Part shown: piece by piece, positions 13,201-27,490 of the stretch
Position numbering within the stretch: position 1 is the first letter of the stretch
How the letters are laid out: every line of letters starts with the position of its first letter
Origin: Megamerina dolium
Taxonomy: Eukaryota; Arthropoda; Insecta; Diptera; Megamerinidae
Reading direction: 5' to 3'
Assembly: GCA_963854835.1 (NCBI GenBank)
Contig: OY978526.1
Span: 32,397,001-32,461,000 of the forward strand
DNA: 64,000 nt
Made by a program: the position numbers and the translations under genes
The notes under the pieces: generated by a model
Databases searched by the model: none
What the model was told of the DNA's origin: nothing
What the model saw: only the letters and a program-made list of their open reading frames with translations

Positions 13201-14870
13201 CAATATTTCAAATGATAATTCAAGCATTTCTTATTTCATTTTTCCAAAAGAAATTTTATAAAATGCTCCTTGGTAAAATTCATAAAATAGACTTAAGCAT
13301 CTATTGCTTTGCCGCATTTTTTTCATCTCTTCTTTTACAGTATACATGCATATAAGCATCTCTATGTATAATATGTCGCCGTTTTTTAACGATTTCATTA
13401 TTGCCTTCCATAGAAGGAAGTCTATGTGTATTGAGGCCTTCTAAACATTTGCCATTTGAGTTTTGTATTTTATGTTTTTTATTAAGGTTTTAAAGTCATT
13501 ACAAAGTCGATTAAAGTTAAGTCATATTTTGTGTGCGTTTCGTTTTACTGTTATCCTCTCCCTGTCTACTCTTGGTTCTTTTAAATTATTTGTAACCAAC
13601 AATTTCGTTTACACTAATTTGCGGTTAGAACTTGTTGTACTATACATATTCCTAGTTTCATATTTTTGTGGCAATTTATTTTTGTCGCAATCCATTATTC
13701 CTTTATGGTGGATTTAAAGAGAAAGCATTAAAGTAAAAACAAGTAAGAGTGCTCACATCGGTCTAGAACATGTTGCGCTTCTAAGAGAATTAAAATATTG
13801 ACTTCTTGTGCGATATATATGGATAAAATATTGGATGGATCACGACTAAATTTCTGGAATAAATGGAATTCGGACGTGAACATACACTCCACCACCACTC
13901 TCCTTTTATAAAATACTTGACGAATAGGAAATTTTGATCGAATTGCTTGGAATAATATACACAATTCGTTTAAATATTATTTTCAAGTATTTTTTGACAT
14001 ATAAGAAAAGCTTTTCTGTTTTAGGTTAAATTTAAATTCAGGTTTTAAAGGTTTTGGCAATGTATTTTGGCTAAATTATGGCTTGGAAGTTACTCAAAGA
14101 AGAGAACAGCATCTTACAGTCCCACAAAAGAGTGCTGGTCTCCTTCAACCTAGAAGTCTTATGGCGTTTTCACGTAATAATTCGAGATGTACGGCCAGAA
14201 TTGTTAGATAACAACGTACCCGATAATAAATCCATCCTTATCCGTAACTTCTAACGCAAAATAAAATGTGGGTATTTGATAATTCAACCTAATTGCCAAA
14301 TTTATCATCATGACATTGTTTCTATATACAAAACGAAAATAATTTTTAAAAATATAAACAATTCTGTAATTGGGTGTTTTAACCTCAACTCAAAGTTATA
14401 ATTCCAAACACATAAATTCTAATATGAATGGAGGCTCCATTTTACCATTAAATAACTTTGCTACCAAGCAAACATTTAACATTACTCTTCATTATGTTCA
14501 TAGTGTGGAAAGTTAAATAAAAAAGCACAAAGCGTATAACAGAAGCTGTTTTTTTCTCAGATTCTAAATTGACAATATACCATCTATATTAGGGATTCCA
14601 AACAGCGAAATATGCACTATTCCAGAATTGGACGAATAAGTGAAATACAGAGAAGTTTAGATATGCACAGATCATTGGGGTTTAATGACCATCTCTTAAT
14701 AAAACCAAGTTCTCACTTCGCTTAATTCATACAATAATTTAAATATAAATTAAAATGAAAATCAGGAGAACTACGTTTTGTGATATTGTGATGGATCACT
14801 TTTGCACACATGCGTTATTTTGGGCTAAGTAAGCAAGTGAAAAATCGAAACCTTTGTCGCAAATAGAATA
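10250..14870. other. Long non-coding stretch
   Basis: No open frame here carries recognisable domains; the frames of 80-100 codons are AT-rich and lack motifs. A SINE fragment occurs at about 12601-12652. Many TATA-, ATGTAT- and TACATA-like words are present, as elsewhere in this genome. Confidence 0.5.
12601..12652 (-). mobile_element. SINE body fragment
   Basis: A short match to the body of the tRNA-headed SINE family ('ggatctacttatattagc', then 'ccgaacggcaga'). Both ends are missing. Confidence 0.6.
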
Positions 14871-14879
14871 CCAAACTCT

Positions 14880-15110
14880 ACAAGCCTCTCATGATGATTG
14901 CTCTTACACATGGATCTGAAACCTGGACAATCCTTCTCGGATGAGAGGTCGCATTGAGACCTTTAGATCTATTTGTGTTTGATACCGAATAACAAATGAT
15001 CAACAACTATGAACCGATATTGACATTGTAAAGTCCACAAAAATCCAGCGTCTTCGCTGACTTAGTTGTATTGAGCGAATGGAGGACAAGCTTCACCCAA
15101 GACGCAGACT
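14880..15110 (+). pseudogene. Non-LTR retrotransposon C-terminal remnant
   Basis: Translation gives pieces like LMMIALTHGSETWTI, a leucine-rich LRPLDLFVFDTE and KIQRLR*LSCIERMEDKLHPRR. This follows the conserved order Y-G-(S/A)-E-W-T ... LR-FE-K-LR-I ... KI-RLRWLGHV-RM found after the reverse transcriptase domain of insect non-LTR retrotransposons. Stops and frameshifts interrupt it, so it is an inactive remnant. The rest of the element is not recognisable upstream. Confidence 0.6.
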
Positions 15111-15419
15111 AGTATGAAGACTCAAAAAACAGGTTGTAATGGTGAGATAAGTAAATACGGGAGCTAGGATTAATTCTGAGAACCAGATCAATAAAATTAA
15201 AAACACCCATCAACGACTGATCATGGAATAAAAACGAATGAAACAATGGTTCTCTCATAGAAAAAATTATGACTTTTATCCAAATTAAATTGTAAACATG
15301 TATATGAACTGATGAATAATGTGTCATGAATACCCGAAAGAAAAGTAAGAAGATAACTGAATCCAGGTGACTACTGCAATTTTTGTACGAAAATAAAACT
15401 TTTTTTTTATGGGAACGTA

Positions 15420-15745
15420 TTTTATTTAAAATAGTGTCCATTGCTTTCTGTACATTTTGAGCAGCTTTCAGGCAATTTATGGATGGCACTCCAAAAAGTT
15501 GTTTTTCTTCTCATGAATTTTCCCTAATTCTCTAATTTTCCCGTTCTTCAAACGTATTAAAATGCTGCTCTTTAAGTGCGTGTTCCATCGATGAAAACAT
15601 ATGGTACTCAGAAGAGTCAAGTTCTGTGAGTACAGCAAGAATACCCAACCAACCATGATTTCATCGTATCCTGCACCGGTTTTGCTCCATGTGTCGGGGT
15701 GTTGTCATGAAGCAAAATAACATTACCATGTCTTCTGGCCCATTC
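15420..15745 (-). pseudogene. Second mariner-like transposase remnant
   Basis: Read on the minus strand it contains HGNVILLHDNTPTHGAKPVQ at about 15730-15670, then an SEYHMFSSMEHALKEQHF-like block. It ends with HKLPESCSKCTESNGHYFK followed by a stop near 15420. These are the second catalytic Asp region, the SDYHLFRSM block and the C-terminal end of mariner (DD34D) transposases. Several frame changes and stops separate the pieces. The Pro in THGAKP and the block order distinguish it from the copy at 3427-3654, so the two belong to different mariner lineages. Confidence 0.65.
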
Positions 15746-15919
15746 CGGTCGTTTTTCGATCAAAGCATGATTGGAATTCATATTTTTTTGCCGGTCCAGG
15801 TTCTAATTCGTTTTCGTTCAGTTAATGCAAAATTTTACTCATGTTTCGTCAGTTTTTTATTGCCTTTCAGTCAATTCGTGTGGCACCCATTTTTCTGAAC
15901 ATGTACATGCCTATGGGAA

Positions 15920-16262
15920 AGGTTAGGTTATTGTGGATGCCCTCTCTCTGAGAGAACACACTTAGGACAGCAAGGCTTGTTGTGATACCATCAAGCTTCT
16001 CTTCTAGTACTGTAGTGCATGTTAAATTTGGACAATATTAGAAGGCACCTACTTACATTAGCCGATACCGATCGGCAGAGCCTTGTGACATCACTTTTTC
16101 TGAGCTTTATCACCGAGCTCTTTAAGAAGCAATTTTCATGGCAAATTATTATTGCCGGAAAAATGACCAATTACTTACCGATAGGTGGGCACAGTTCGAA
16201 AGAAAAATCTTTTCGATAATGAATTTGCTTCAGCCGGAGATTGAACCCATGACCCATGGATC
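15920..16262 (-). mobile_element. SINE copy, diverged, head truncated
   Basis: This matches the tRNA-headed SINE body. It keeps a longer 3-prime part ('ttgtggatgccctctctctgagagaa') that is also present in the copy at 38420-38722. The tRNA-like head is degraded after the B-box region. Confidence 0.7.
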
Positions 16263-16500
16263 AGATATGCATGTTTTTGCACCGGTTTCATATTTTTTAT
16301 AGTCAAAAAGCATTACATAGCAAATTTCTTCAGATATTTCGTTCATTTTCGAATCACTTGACTTTTGAAATGTCTTCACAAAAAATGTAGCGCGCAATGT
16401 CATTTTTCAAACACATATGCATTTGACACAAATGGATTAGTGTAGCTTGATATTCCTATACACCATCAGTGACAAAAACAACGGATACTTTTCATATCAC

Positions 16501-18256
<1,756 letters not shown>

Positions 18257-18292
<36 letters not shown>
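18257..18292. repeat. (TA)n microsatellite, right flank
   Basis: Continuation of the TA repeat interrupted by the Tc1-type element. Confidence 0.9.
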
Positions 18293-18298
<6 letters not shown>

Positions 18299-18299
18299 C

Positions 18300-20880
18300 C
18301 GAATCTCGACTAAGTTTCTTTACTTTACTATTTATATCTCTAAATGGCGGTAAGTGTAACATTTTACACTGTATTAATCAGCCGATTGCCACTGGATAAC
18401 ATCTTTTTATTTTCTTGCATAAAAAATTGAACATTTTTGTAGGGTAGCGGGAGATAAGTGCACGCTATTTTGGAAGAAAAGTACACGCTATTAGTTGTAC
18501 AATATAGGACATATTTTTGGAGTGTATATTGTTTTTTCTGTGTAATGAAGTCGATACTAATACCAGCTGTCACCAGATAATATAAAATGTCATAGAGGAG
18601 TGTGTAGCTATTAATTTTTTGTTCTATCATTAATCCAATATGTAAAAGATGGCGACTCATCCTACAAGAATAACGTTACTCCTATTGAAAGAATATATTC
18701 TGTATGGGTTGAAACAAGTTTCACTACATTTACTTTTCTATCCAAATTGTTGTTATATATATATTTAAATGTAGGTAAATACATATGTATGTTTGTATTC
18801 TTAATATGTATATTTGATACGCCGATTGTTTTTTGATACTACTGCGTAATTAATTAATATTTTTAATAATCCTAAATTTTTCGATAATGAAATTCATAAT
18901 TTCGTTTAATTAAATGTCAAATAGCAATGGTTAATGTTAGGTGCAACCTTTGGATAATACATACAAGTATGTGTATATTTTTTGTTTGTTTTTGCAATGC
19001 ACATACTACCATTGACACGTCTGCGAAATTGTTTAGGGATTCGCCTGGGAGAAGAATCATATCAAAATCAGCAAGTTTGTATAGAAAATCGTTGTTATTC
19101 GCTCTATAAAAATTCTTTTAAAAAAATATTTAATAACCACACAAAACAAGATTAACCACTTTAAAATATCTACATATTTTATACATATTTCGGTAGGTAT
19201 GTAAAGAGGTAGGTATGTATAAATATAAAATACACTGATTTTAATAAGTTTAATTTCCAAAAAGATGTTGGAGGAGGTACAGTACAGCTTGTTGTCGGAT
19301 ATTGACTTTTTTTTTATTAGATTGTTGTTTTTTTATTTTTCTGTATTTTTTACGTATTCGTATTTATATGGACCGATTTCATTCGAATTTCTATAAATAT
19401 CAAGGTATGCGCGATTATTCATGTTATATTAGTAAAAAAAATGAAGAGGAAAAACAAAACAAAAATTTATTAAAATCATTTTTTTTTTCATATGAAATTA
19501 ACATCAAATCAACATGTTTTTAATACAATCATGCATAATTATGCAGCAGTTAATTACAGGCAAGCATTTGAAATAGATACGTGATGTTCCCATTTGGACA
19601 ATATAAGAAACCTGGTTAGAACTCATCCGGATGCGTGATCCGCCAAAAATATTTAATCAATTTTACAAAGAAATCGCTATAATATAAGTTTTCAATACAT
19701 ACGTCCATTTGGAATACATATAAACAGCATATTAATTGAGCTTATCATATACATGATCATACCACATTAATTAGATTGGGGCATTTATCAAATTAATTTA
19801 CAAAATTTTAAAGCACCATTGTTCACTCAGATATTCGGAGCATCGCACCTTGTATACAGTTTTATTCGTCTAATTTAAGGTATTATTAGTATTTTATTAT
19901 TATTAAAATCGTTTTCGATGAGTTTGATGACATGCGGATGTTGTCGAACAACTTTTCAATACAACTCGTCAACATGATCACATATATTTGTACATAGATT
20001 GTATGTACATTTTACTTAATAACAACTCACTTGTATTCAATTTTATACGAATCTTTAATGTAGTATAAGATTTCATCATCGATTTAAAACAATTATTTGC
20101 GCCAAATTTTCAAACTTCAATTCGAATTTGAACGAACAAAAATAAACTTCACCATTCGATATCGTTGGTTTTGTACGATAGTAGTTAAAAGCACAACGAT
20201 TCACCACGACCTACATCAGCCGGTATCAAAAAACGACTAAATATATGTTTTCCATTCAACAGTCAACAGAAAGAAGAATTTAACAGCAATATGAGCACAA
20301 ACAGAAATAAAAGCAAGAGCGCTTGCGCATAAACAATGATGATGGGGAGTATATTAATACTGGACCATTAGCATAGCAAATGGCAATGTTAACACAACGT
20401 TCACAATTTGAACATATCTACTCTCTGAAATGCCATGTAAGCAATATTTTTTGTCAAACCTAAAAAATTTGCTCCCAACATTGTTTGTTAATGGCGCGTG
20501 CCTCTATTTATAACAGTACTTTAGCATACACTTACCAGCTACATACATATGTACATATGTATTTGTACATACATATGTGTGTGCGGATGTGGGGATGAAT
20601 TTTATTCACAGCTTAGAGCACAAAATCAGCTCTTTCAGAATACAATTTTGATATGAAAATTTTGAGCGCCAAATATCAGATGCATAATAGCTCCAATGAT
20701 TGATGCTGTCGTTGTAGAATGCTTCAGCTGCGATAAGCCTTCTTTTTTACTTGTTCTCTTCTCCGCTCTCCCAAATTTTCTTACTTACTTATGTGGCCAT
20801 AAGCACCAATGTAGTATGCATTGTCAGCCAGTATGATTTACCATTTAAAAATCCCAAGCACCGTTACAATCTCCAGTACC
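18300..20880. other. Non-coding stretch
   Basis: No gene recognised. A short word 'catttttgtagggtagcggg' near 18433 resembles 'catttttgtagagtagcgga' near 2910, hinting at another dispersed repeat. Palindromic ACATATGTACATATGT words occur near 20550. Confidence 0.45.
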
Positions 20881-20889
20881 TACTTGATC

Positions 20890-21480
20890 ATTCCACCACA
20901 GGTTGGGTTTTCCTCTTTGTTTATGTCCTCAAGCGGATTTGGAATATAATGCTTTCTTGCTTGGAGTGAGCTCTTCCATTTGCTCGACATGACCGAGAAA
21001 GGACTAGATTTCCCAGTTGCTTACTTAGTACAAAGTAGCGCCTGTTTGCAAAAGTGATCCATCGCGTTATCTCCACGCTCATGTCACTGTTAGCGTTGAT
21101 GCTGATTTCAAGATACACCAGAGCGCTTTACTACACCGAAAGCGTGGTTGTCAACAGTGGCATGTTGTCAAAGTTGACGCTAGGTACTTCGTCTTGCCCT
21201 CATTTGTCGTTACTCTATATCCACGCAAGCAAATACTTCAATGATAGCTTGCGTGTTCCATAATAAGATTGAAGAAATCACATGATAGGAAATCACCTTG
21301 CCTGAAACCTCTTTGGGGGGTGGATTTATTAGATCTAAAGCCACACTGATAAGGTCCAATCGGATCTCTGAGCATAGATTTCAATCTTTCACACTATACG
21401 CAAATTGTAGAGTCTCCTTTCTTATATATGGGGTAGAGGATACTGAGGATCCAGTCGTCGGGCATCCTTTGGTCTGACTA
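20890..21480 (-). pseudogene. Reverse-transcriptase remnant of a non-LTR retrotransposon (antisense)
   Basis: On the minus strand near 21320-21260 the translation reads GFRQGDFLSCDFFNLIMEH. This is the conserved G-RQGD-LS--LFN--(L/M)E motif of non-LTR reverse transcriptases, upstream of the catalytic YADD. Flanking sequence continues in a related sense, with DPIG...-like residues on one side and a degraded post-YADD part on the other. Several stops occur and no intact catalytic YADD is readable. I infer an old, dead copy. Confidence 0.65.
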
Positions 21481-21893
21481 TGTTATGTTTATGAGCTCGC
21501 GTGCATGGGAAGTAGCTCTTAAACAACTCGGCAGTCAGGCAAGCAGGATCTGCAGTTTTATTATTCCTAAGCGTCATTACATGATTTTGTTAAGTAAATA
21601 CTCTTATGTTTTTTCCACTAAATCTAAAATTTCACTAAGCAGATTTTATCACGTTTTTTTACCGAATAAATTTGACATACAATACATTGAAAACGAAACT
21701 AAGAAAAATATTTTCAATAACATTCACGATTTTTTTTTAATTCGACATTTGATTGGCTTTGTTGTAACTCATCTCAATTATTTAATGCAATTCAAGTTAC
21801 TTGTTTTTTATATTTTTCAATACTACCTATAACAGACTAGTGGAAATAAACTCCATAAACAGAAATACGAACAAACAAAAAATTTCAGATATA

Positions 21894-22247
21894 AAAAAAA
21901 TAAATATGTGACACTTAAAGCCCCAAAGGGCTCATTGGCCGAGCTTCTCTTCCATTACTGATGTGCGCCTTAAATTTGGACAGTATTAGAAGGGACCTAC
22001 TTATTTTAGCCGGTTCCGAACGGCAGAACACTTGTGACATCACTTTTTCTGAGTTTTGTCACAGAATTCTTTTAGAAGCTTTTTCATGGCAAGTTGTTAC
22101 TGTCGGAAGAATTGCCAATTGCTTGCCGACAGGTGGGTACCATTCGAAAGAAAAATCTTATCGATATTAAATTTGTTATGCATCAGCCGGGGTTTGAACC
22201 ACGACCTACAGATCAGAAGGCGAACACACTAACCACTGAGCTACGGC
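21894..22247 (-). mobile_element. tRNA-derived SINE, second well-preserved copy
   Basis: Nearly the same sequence and length as 6460-6824, with the tRNA-like head at the right end. The flanks carry a near-perfect repeat, AATTTCAGATATA at 21881-21893 and AATTTTAGATATA at 22252-22264, interpreted as the target-site duplication. Confidence 0.82.
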
Positions 22248-22259
22248 ACTCAATTTTAG

Positions 22260-22665
22260 ATATACATCGTATAAAATCTCGATAACTCTTTTAATATTGT
22301 AAGATTACCAAATCCTACAAATATTCAAAATATCTAAGGAAAAGAAAAAAAAGCATATTTGTTTATTTTTAATATACACTGCCTTTAAACGCTAAATTAC
22401 TATCAACAGCGGGTAGGTAATAGTACGAAGTATTACTTAAATGGAAATTACTACTTGAGGTAGGCCATTTTTATTAGACATTATAAGAGATATGTACGTG
22501 ACTAATTGACAAACGTAAATTGAATAAAAATACTTGTTGGATGCATGAATTACTAATCAACTTAATTAAAGCATCATTATCGAATAATGAAAATGGAAAT
22601 ATTACAATTATAATGAGGCTGATCCGCATGCTTAGCATTAGTCAAGATTCGTCACTTGCCTGGAT

Positions 22666-22708
<43 letters not shown>

Positions 22709-23200
22709 ACATAACGCACATACACTCCCTATTCCCATGTGGTGAAATAAAACGCTTTTAATGAAACAACTTTGAACTTGAAGCAATATTAAGTAATGGC
22801 ATTTTGCCTATCCTAGGACAAAGTTAAATTATTATACATGAAATGTCTCATAATGTCAAATCGATTCAGAAATTGTAAAAGACATGCAATGCTCTGAAAA
22901 ACGTGGTACGTATGAATCATAAATACGTAAGTATGATATAAAAGCAAAAATATTACTATTCGATATGTTGAAATGATGACGTGTTGCCAATCTGCGTATT
23001 CAAACGAAAATAATACAAATATCATATACATAAAAAATTAATATTTATTAATATTGCATACGTATGACATACACTTACATACATACATATCGTAAATATG
23101 GATATGCACATTAGCTATAGCGCAAGAACATATGGAGGTCATTAATAAAGGGATAATAATAAAGGCAGCAGTTCAATATTTTTTTGGGGTTCTTTTCAAA
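22260..23200. other. Non-coding stretch with (CA)n
   Basis: No gene recognised. A (CA)n microsatellite of about 35 bp lies at 22669-22704. Confidence 0.5.
22669..22704. repeat. (CA)n microsatellite
   Basis: Uninterrupted CA dinucleotide run of about 35 bp. Confidence 0.9.
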
Positions 23201-23205
23201 AAATT

Positions 23206-23670
23206 TGTGTGCCAAAAAATGATGAGAATGGAGTGAGGGTAGATGAGGTCGCCTCGAGGTCAAAGTTCAAAAAATACAAGGAGTCTCCTCTAAGGAGTAT
23301 TAAGGTGTTAATATAGGAGATAAGTTAAATATAAATATATTCATATATTTTATCCCTCCAGAGACACCCTGGGAGCGATGGAACCGAATTTAATTAAAAC
23401 ATCAACTTAGTACTCGAGATCCTCTGAAGGGTAGAGTTGTGTGTTCCGGACAAATGTTAAAGATAAAAAATTATTGGTGGTGGGAACGAGTTTAATAAAA
23501 ACATCAATTTTGTACGGGAACACCCTTAAGGTTTGGAGCTGCAAGTCTTGGATAAATGTTGAAAGAAAATATCCTTTATTGATTTTCCTCCCATTTTTTA
23601 ACTTTGACCTCGAGATGACACTATTTACCATTTCACATTTTTGTTTTTTTGTTTTTTTTTTTGGCTCACG
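23206..23670. mobile_element. MITE-like element with inverted ends and internal duplication
   Basis: CTCGAGGTCAAAGTT followed by CAAAAAA at about 23242-23264 is repeated inverted as TTTTTTAACTTTGACCTCGAG at about 23594-23614. Weaker inverted similarity extends outward to 'gtgtgccaaaaaa' on the left and 'tttttggctcac' on the right. Inside, two direct copies of about 110 bp follow one another: 'aattaaaacatcaa...acaaatgtta' and 'aataaaaacatcaa...ataaatgttg'. There is no coding capacity. I infer a non-autonomous DNA transposon; family unknown. Confidence 0.5.
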
Positions 23671-23679
23671 ACTTTGTTA

Positions 23680-26600
23680 AGGAAACTTCACAAAAGAGTG
23701 GCTTGCTGTATTAAAAATCGAAAAATCATGCATTATCCCCTAGCTTATGTCCACGTTCAATTACACAGAACAGCACCGGTGGTAGGGAGAAGATTTGATT
23801 ACAATGGGTTGAAAGTACAAAATAGATGAGTGAAACGTTCGTCGTGGCTTTCCACAACTATTTTCTCAACTCTCCATGATTTGAATGAAATTCTGTGGAT
23901 TGCTATTGCGTATACGACAGGTAACACAATAATAAATAACGGGTAATATCTGCAAATCGACAATAAAAAGTCGAAGTTATGGCAAAAAACCCATTCTGGT
24001 TGTTTTCAGAGACGATAGAAAATGTATTTAATGGTGCCTAAATGCTCTTAATATAAGTATTCAATGAAGGGGTGAACATTTGAAACATTTCCCATTGACA
24101 CACAACAAATAATATTCACTGTTTGTGGCGAACAATTTAATTATCATTAAATGTTTCTACATATAATAACGATTTATTACTCAACTTCTAAATTTGTCGC
24201 TGGTTGCCTCTTTCGCTAAATGTATTTTGTCTTTAAAGAAAGAACTATATGGGCATTTCTGAGAAATGCCCTGATAGTTCAGCTACAAATAACTGAAAAA
24301 TTCAGAATGCCCGAATATTTGCATAACCTCCAATAATAAAGCTTAAATGCTAAAAAAAGGGATACAATATCCTATTTAGTTTATACGAATGGTGCTAATC
24401 TCATCCATTTATATTTGTGCGCAAGGGGAGCCGAATACCATAATTTATATCTATATTGGCCCATTTTCTGTACAAGAAACCTTTACATATGCAGATGTTA
24501 AAGCGCTGCTATATTTTGTCGCGTCCGAATCGTTTTATACAGGCTCATTTTATAAAACATTTTTATTTTGTCGTCCGTAATCCATATACTGCCTATACGC
24601 GGTTTTCTATCATTTACTTCAGATATAGTTACAAATTTTGCATACATATTTACGTAAGAACATTTCTCTTTCATATTAGTCAAAACATACCAAGCACCTA
24701 TACTTAACTCTTACCTCGAATATATAATAATTTTAAAACAAACAAAATAAAGACTAAAAAATTTTTAAATCACACAATATGTCTGTACATTATTATATAT
24801 TATATATCCTACCTATATAATTCAAAATATTAATAAATTCTTTTTATCGACGAAAATTAATTATTTTAATGGTGTAAATTAGCTAAAGGGTGAGTAGGCA
24901 GCAGTAAACAGCAGTTATTGTGTGTAGCATCATTTATTACACACAATATCTTATTAATAATATTTATTTAGCAAGTAAAATGCACGTAACTGAAGAGCAT
25001 TGCTCTTGATTTTTTTTTTTCTGTACACTTTTTCGTCGTCTTAGGAATATGTAGGTAAGGGTACATATATATGCATGTACATATGAAGACAATTTTTATT
25101 AAGAAACTTTGTTGATTTATCACTGTCGTTCATTCATTATTCATCAATATTAGACGTCGTTATAGCTATTAGAATTATTGAAAATGACTGAGCTGAAAAA
25201 AAGCAATAATCTTCATACTAACTTCATGCTATCCTTCAGTGCGGCATATAGCCAACTATCATTTTTACAATATTTCAGCCTCTTAGTATCACTACAACCG
25301 ATTTTTTTCACGATAAAAATCATTAACCTTAATTAAATCCCTTAAATGAAGGGAATAGTCTTATGTCGCATCGGTGCACTTTGTTTTGTTGTATTTGGAT
25401 TCTCATCATTCTGGAAAATGAAAAAGCGTTTGAATAAATTTTGTTTATTTTATAGTGTACTTACTCACTAGGCGTGTACTACGCCTACGTAGATATTGCT
25501 CACTCCGATATTAACGTCGCAATTCCTACAAGTATTGGAATTTTGGCAAAATTTGTACTTTGTGGAGTCCGGGTCATTATGTTGTTTCTGTGACATTTTA
25601 CACATTATTTAGTCGTCCGAAATTCATTTACTTACACTATACCGTCATTAAGGTTCTTTAGTGCAGAGATAAGCTGTGGCCTCGGTATACGTAAATAACG
25701 TTGCCATAACCTTAGCACCTATTGTTTCTTATATTGAGCTATATACAAGTTGCTGCAATATGCCTTCTTCTACGATATTTCCTCCTTCAATCTTGATATG
25801 CCTCGATTGTTGTAACTTCATCTATCTCGAATGGTAAACAGCTATGTGTTGATATTGGCGCTTTGACGCTTTTATTGGTATGGCCATTTCGCGTACCTCC
25901 GTCCTCCGAGACGGATATCAGGCAGATTAATCAGATCAATTAGATGTCATTTCACATAATCATTTGTGTGCTTCTTACCCTCTCCCAAACCAATACCGAA
26001 TAGCACTTCAAATGAATCGTACCGGAAATGATGACCGCCAAATACTGATGTTGGTCATTATCGAATGTTATATGATGCCAAACGAACGATAACACGCTGA
26101 TACAGAATGGAACAAAGTTGTTCTATCTGGGAAGTCTTATAGTGGAGATTGCAGGTATGGTCGATTAAAACAATCCTGCGTACTTGGCATTTGAGGAACA
26201 CCCCTAATATCTTATCTTACGGCAAAAAAGCCGCGTTTGCCCTCTTCTAGGCTCTTTAGGCCAGGAAGTAAAATTCTCTTAATATTTTTTTGCCTTTTAA
26301 ATTAAATTAACAGATTTATAGTCGCACGAGTGAAGAAAAGAGAGCAAAACCAACCGTAAGTATAGATTTTAGGGGTGTCCCCCAATTCCAAGTATGCATG
26401 AGCCTTGTTCATTTTCAAGTCATTTGAAAATTGCTGCAGTTATCATTTAGATTAAAGCCTTTAAAATTTTACTTAAAAGTTGATATCTTTTAAGCGAAAG
26501 AATAAATACATATGGGAAAACTTGCCCTTAAGAAGAGTCATAATATTGTAATAATTGAAACAGGGCCCACTTAAACACTGTAGAGAAATATCAATTATAT

Positions 26601-26990
26601 TATTAAATATTCAGTATTCAGTATTTTGTATTTTTTTAAGTTATACACTTCTAGTATGAATCTTACACAACTATCCAACTCACACAATGCACGTCTACAC
26701 TATTTCACTTCACAATTTCAATTTGAATTTGTTTTCAAATGCTATAAACAGATTTGATGTGACAGAAAGTTTGTGCGTTGTTATGAAAACAGTCATATAA
26801 ATTATAGGTAGAAAGCTATATTTATAAAGTGTCTATGATACCTCTACCTATTAAAAAATAATGAATATTGATGAAATTTTAATTTTATTGTTTGCGCATT
26901 CATTGCATAACAATATTTACTGGTCAACGCAAACAAAACCTTACACCATAAGCTTAAAGTTACGGAACGCACTCGTACGTAATATCCGAC
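23680..26990. other. Long non-coding stretch
   Basis: No gene recognised. Part of 25640-26250 is less AT-rich than its surroundings and could be old transposon sequence, but I could not extract a recognisable protein from either strand. Confidence 0.45.
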
Positions 26991-27018
26991 TGAAATTGAG
27001 CGCAGAATACCTAGCGTA

Positions 27019-27112
27019 CGGGTGCTATAGCTCAGTGTTTAGTGCGTTGGCCTTCTGATCTGCAGGTCGTGGGTTCAAAAAGGGTTCTGCCGTTCGGAAC
27101 CGGCGGAATCTC
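27019..27112 (+). mobile_element. SINE head fused to body end (internal deletion)
   Basis: The tRNA-like head (TATAGCTCAGTGTTTAGTGC, then a GTGGGTTCAA B-box) is followed directly by 'gggttctgccgttcggaaccgg', which belongs far downstream in full-length copies. Most of the body is deleted. It lies about 380 bp past the 3-prime end of the first aminopeptidase gene. Confidence 0.7.
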
Positions 27113-27224
27113 ATATCTCTATGAGTTGTTCATAAGTAAATATAATATATAATTATAATTAAATTAATAGTATGATTAAACTGTAAAAAAAGCAACTACG
27201 ACATAAAATCCGTGTGGTCGATGA

Positions 27225-27241
27225 CAACCGACCGACCGACC
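27225..27241. repeat. (ACCG)n short tandem repeat
   Basis: Four copies of a GACC/ACCG tetranucleotide, GC-rich in AT-rich surroundings. Confidence 0.7.
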
Positions 27242-27490
27242 GAATGAAATCTTTTTGATTGCACGAGGGCAACTGAACGGTCAACTCTTCAATATCAGTT
27301 GTCTCTCAGGCAACGCAACTAAGTCAAGTTGCCACTTGTAGCAGGGGAATCTATTTTGACAGGCACCACAATGAATACAATTAGCAACACTAAAGTACAA
27401 TAAATACATTTAGCTTTTTTTAAAATAATTTTTTTATATAATTTTTATACAATACACAACAATAAATGGCAATACAATACTTGTATATAC

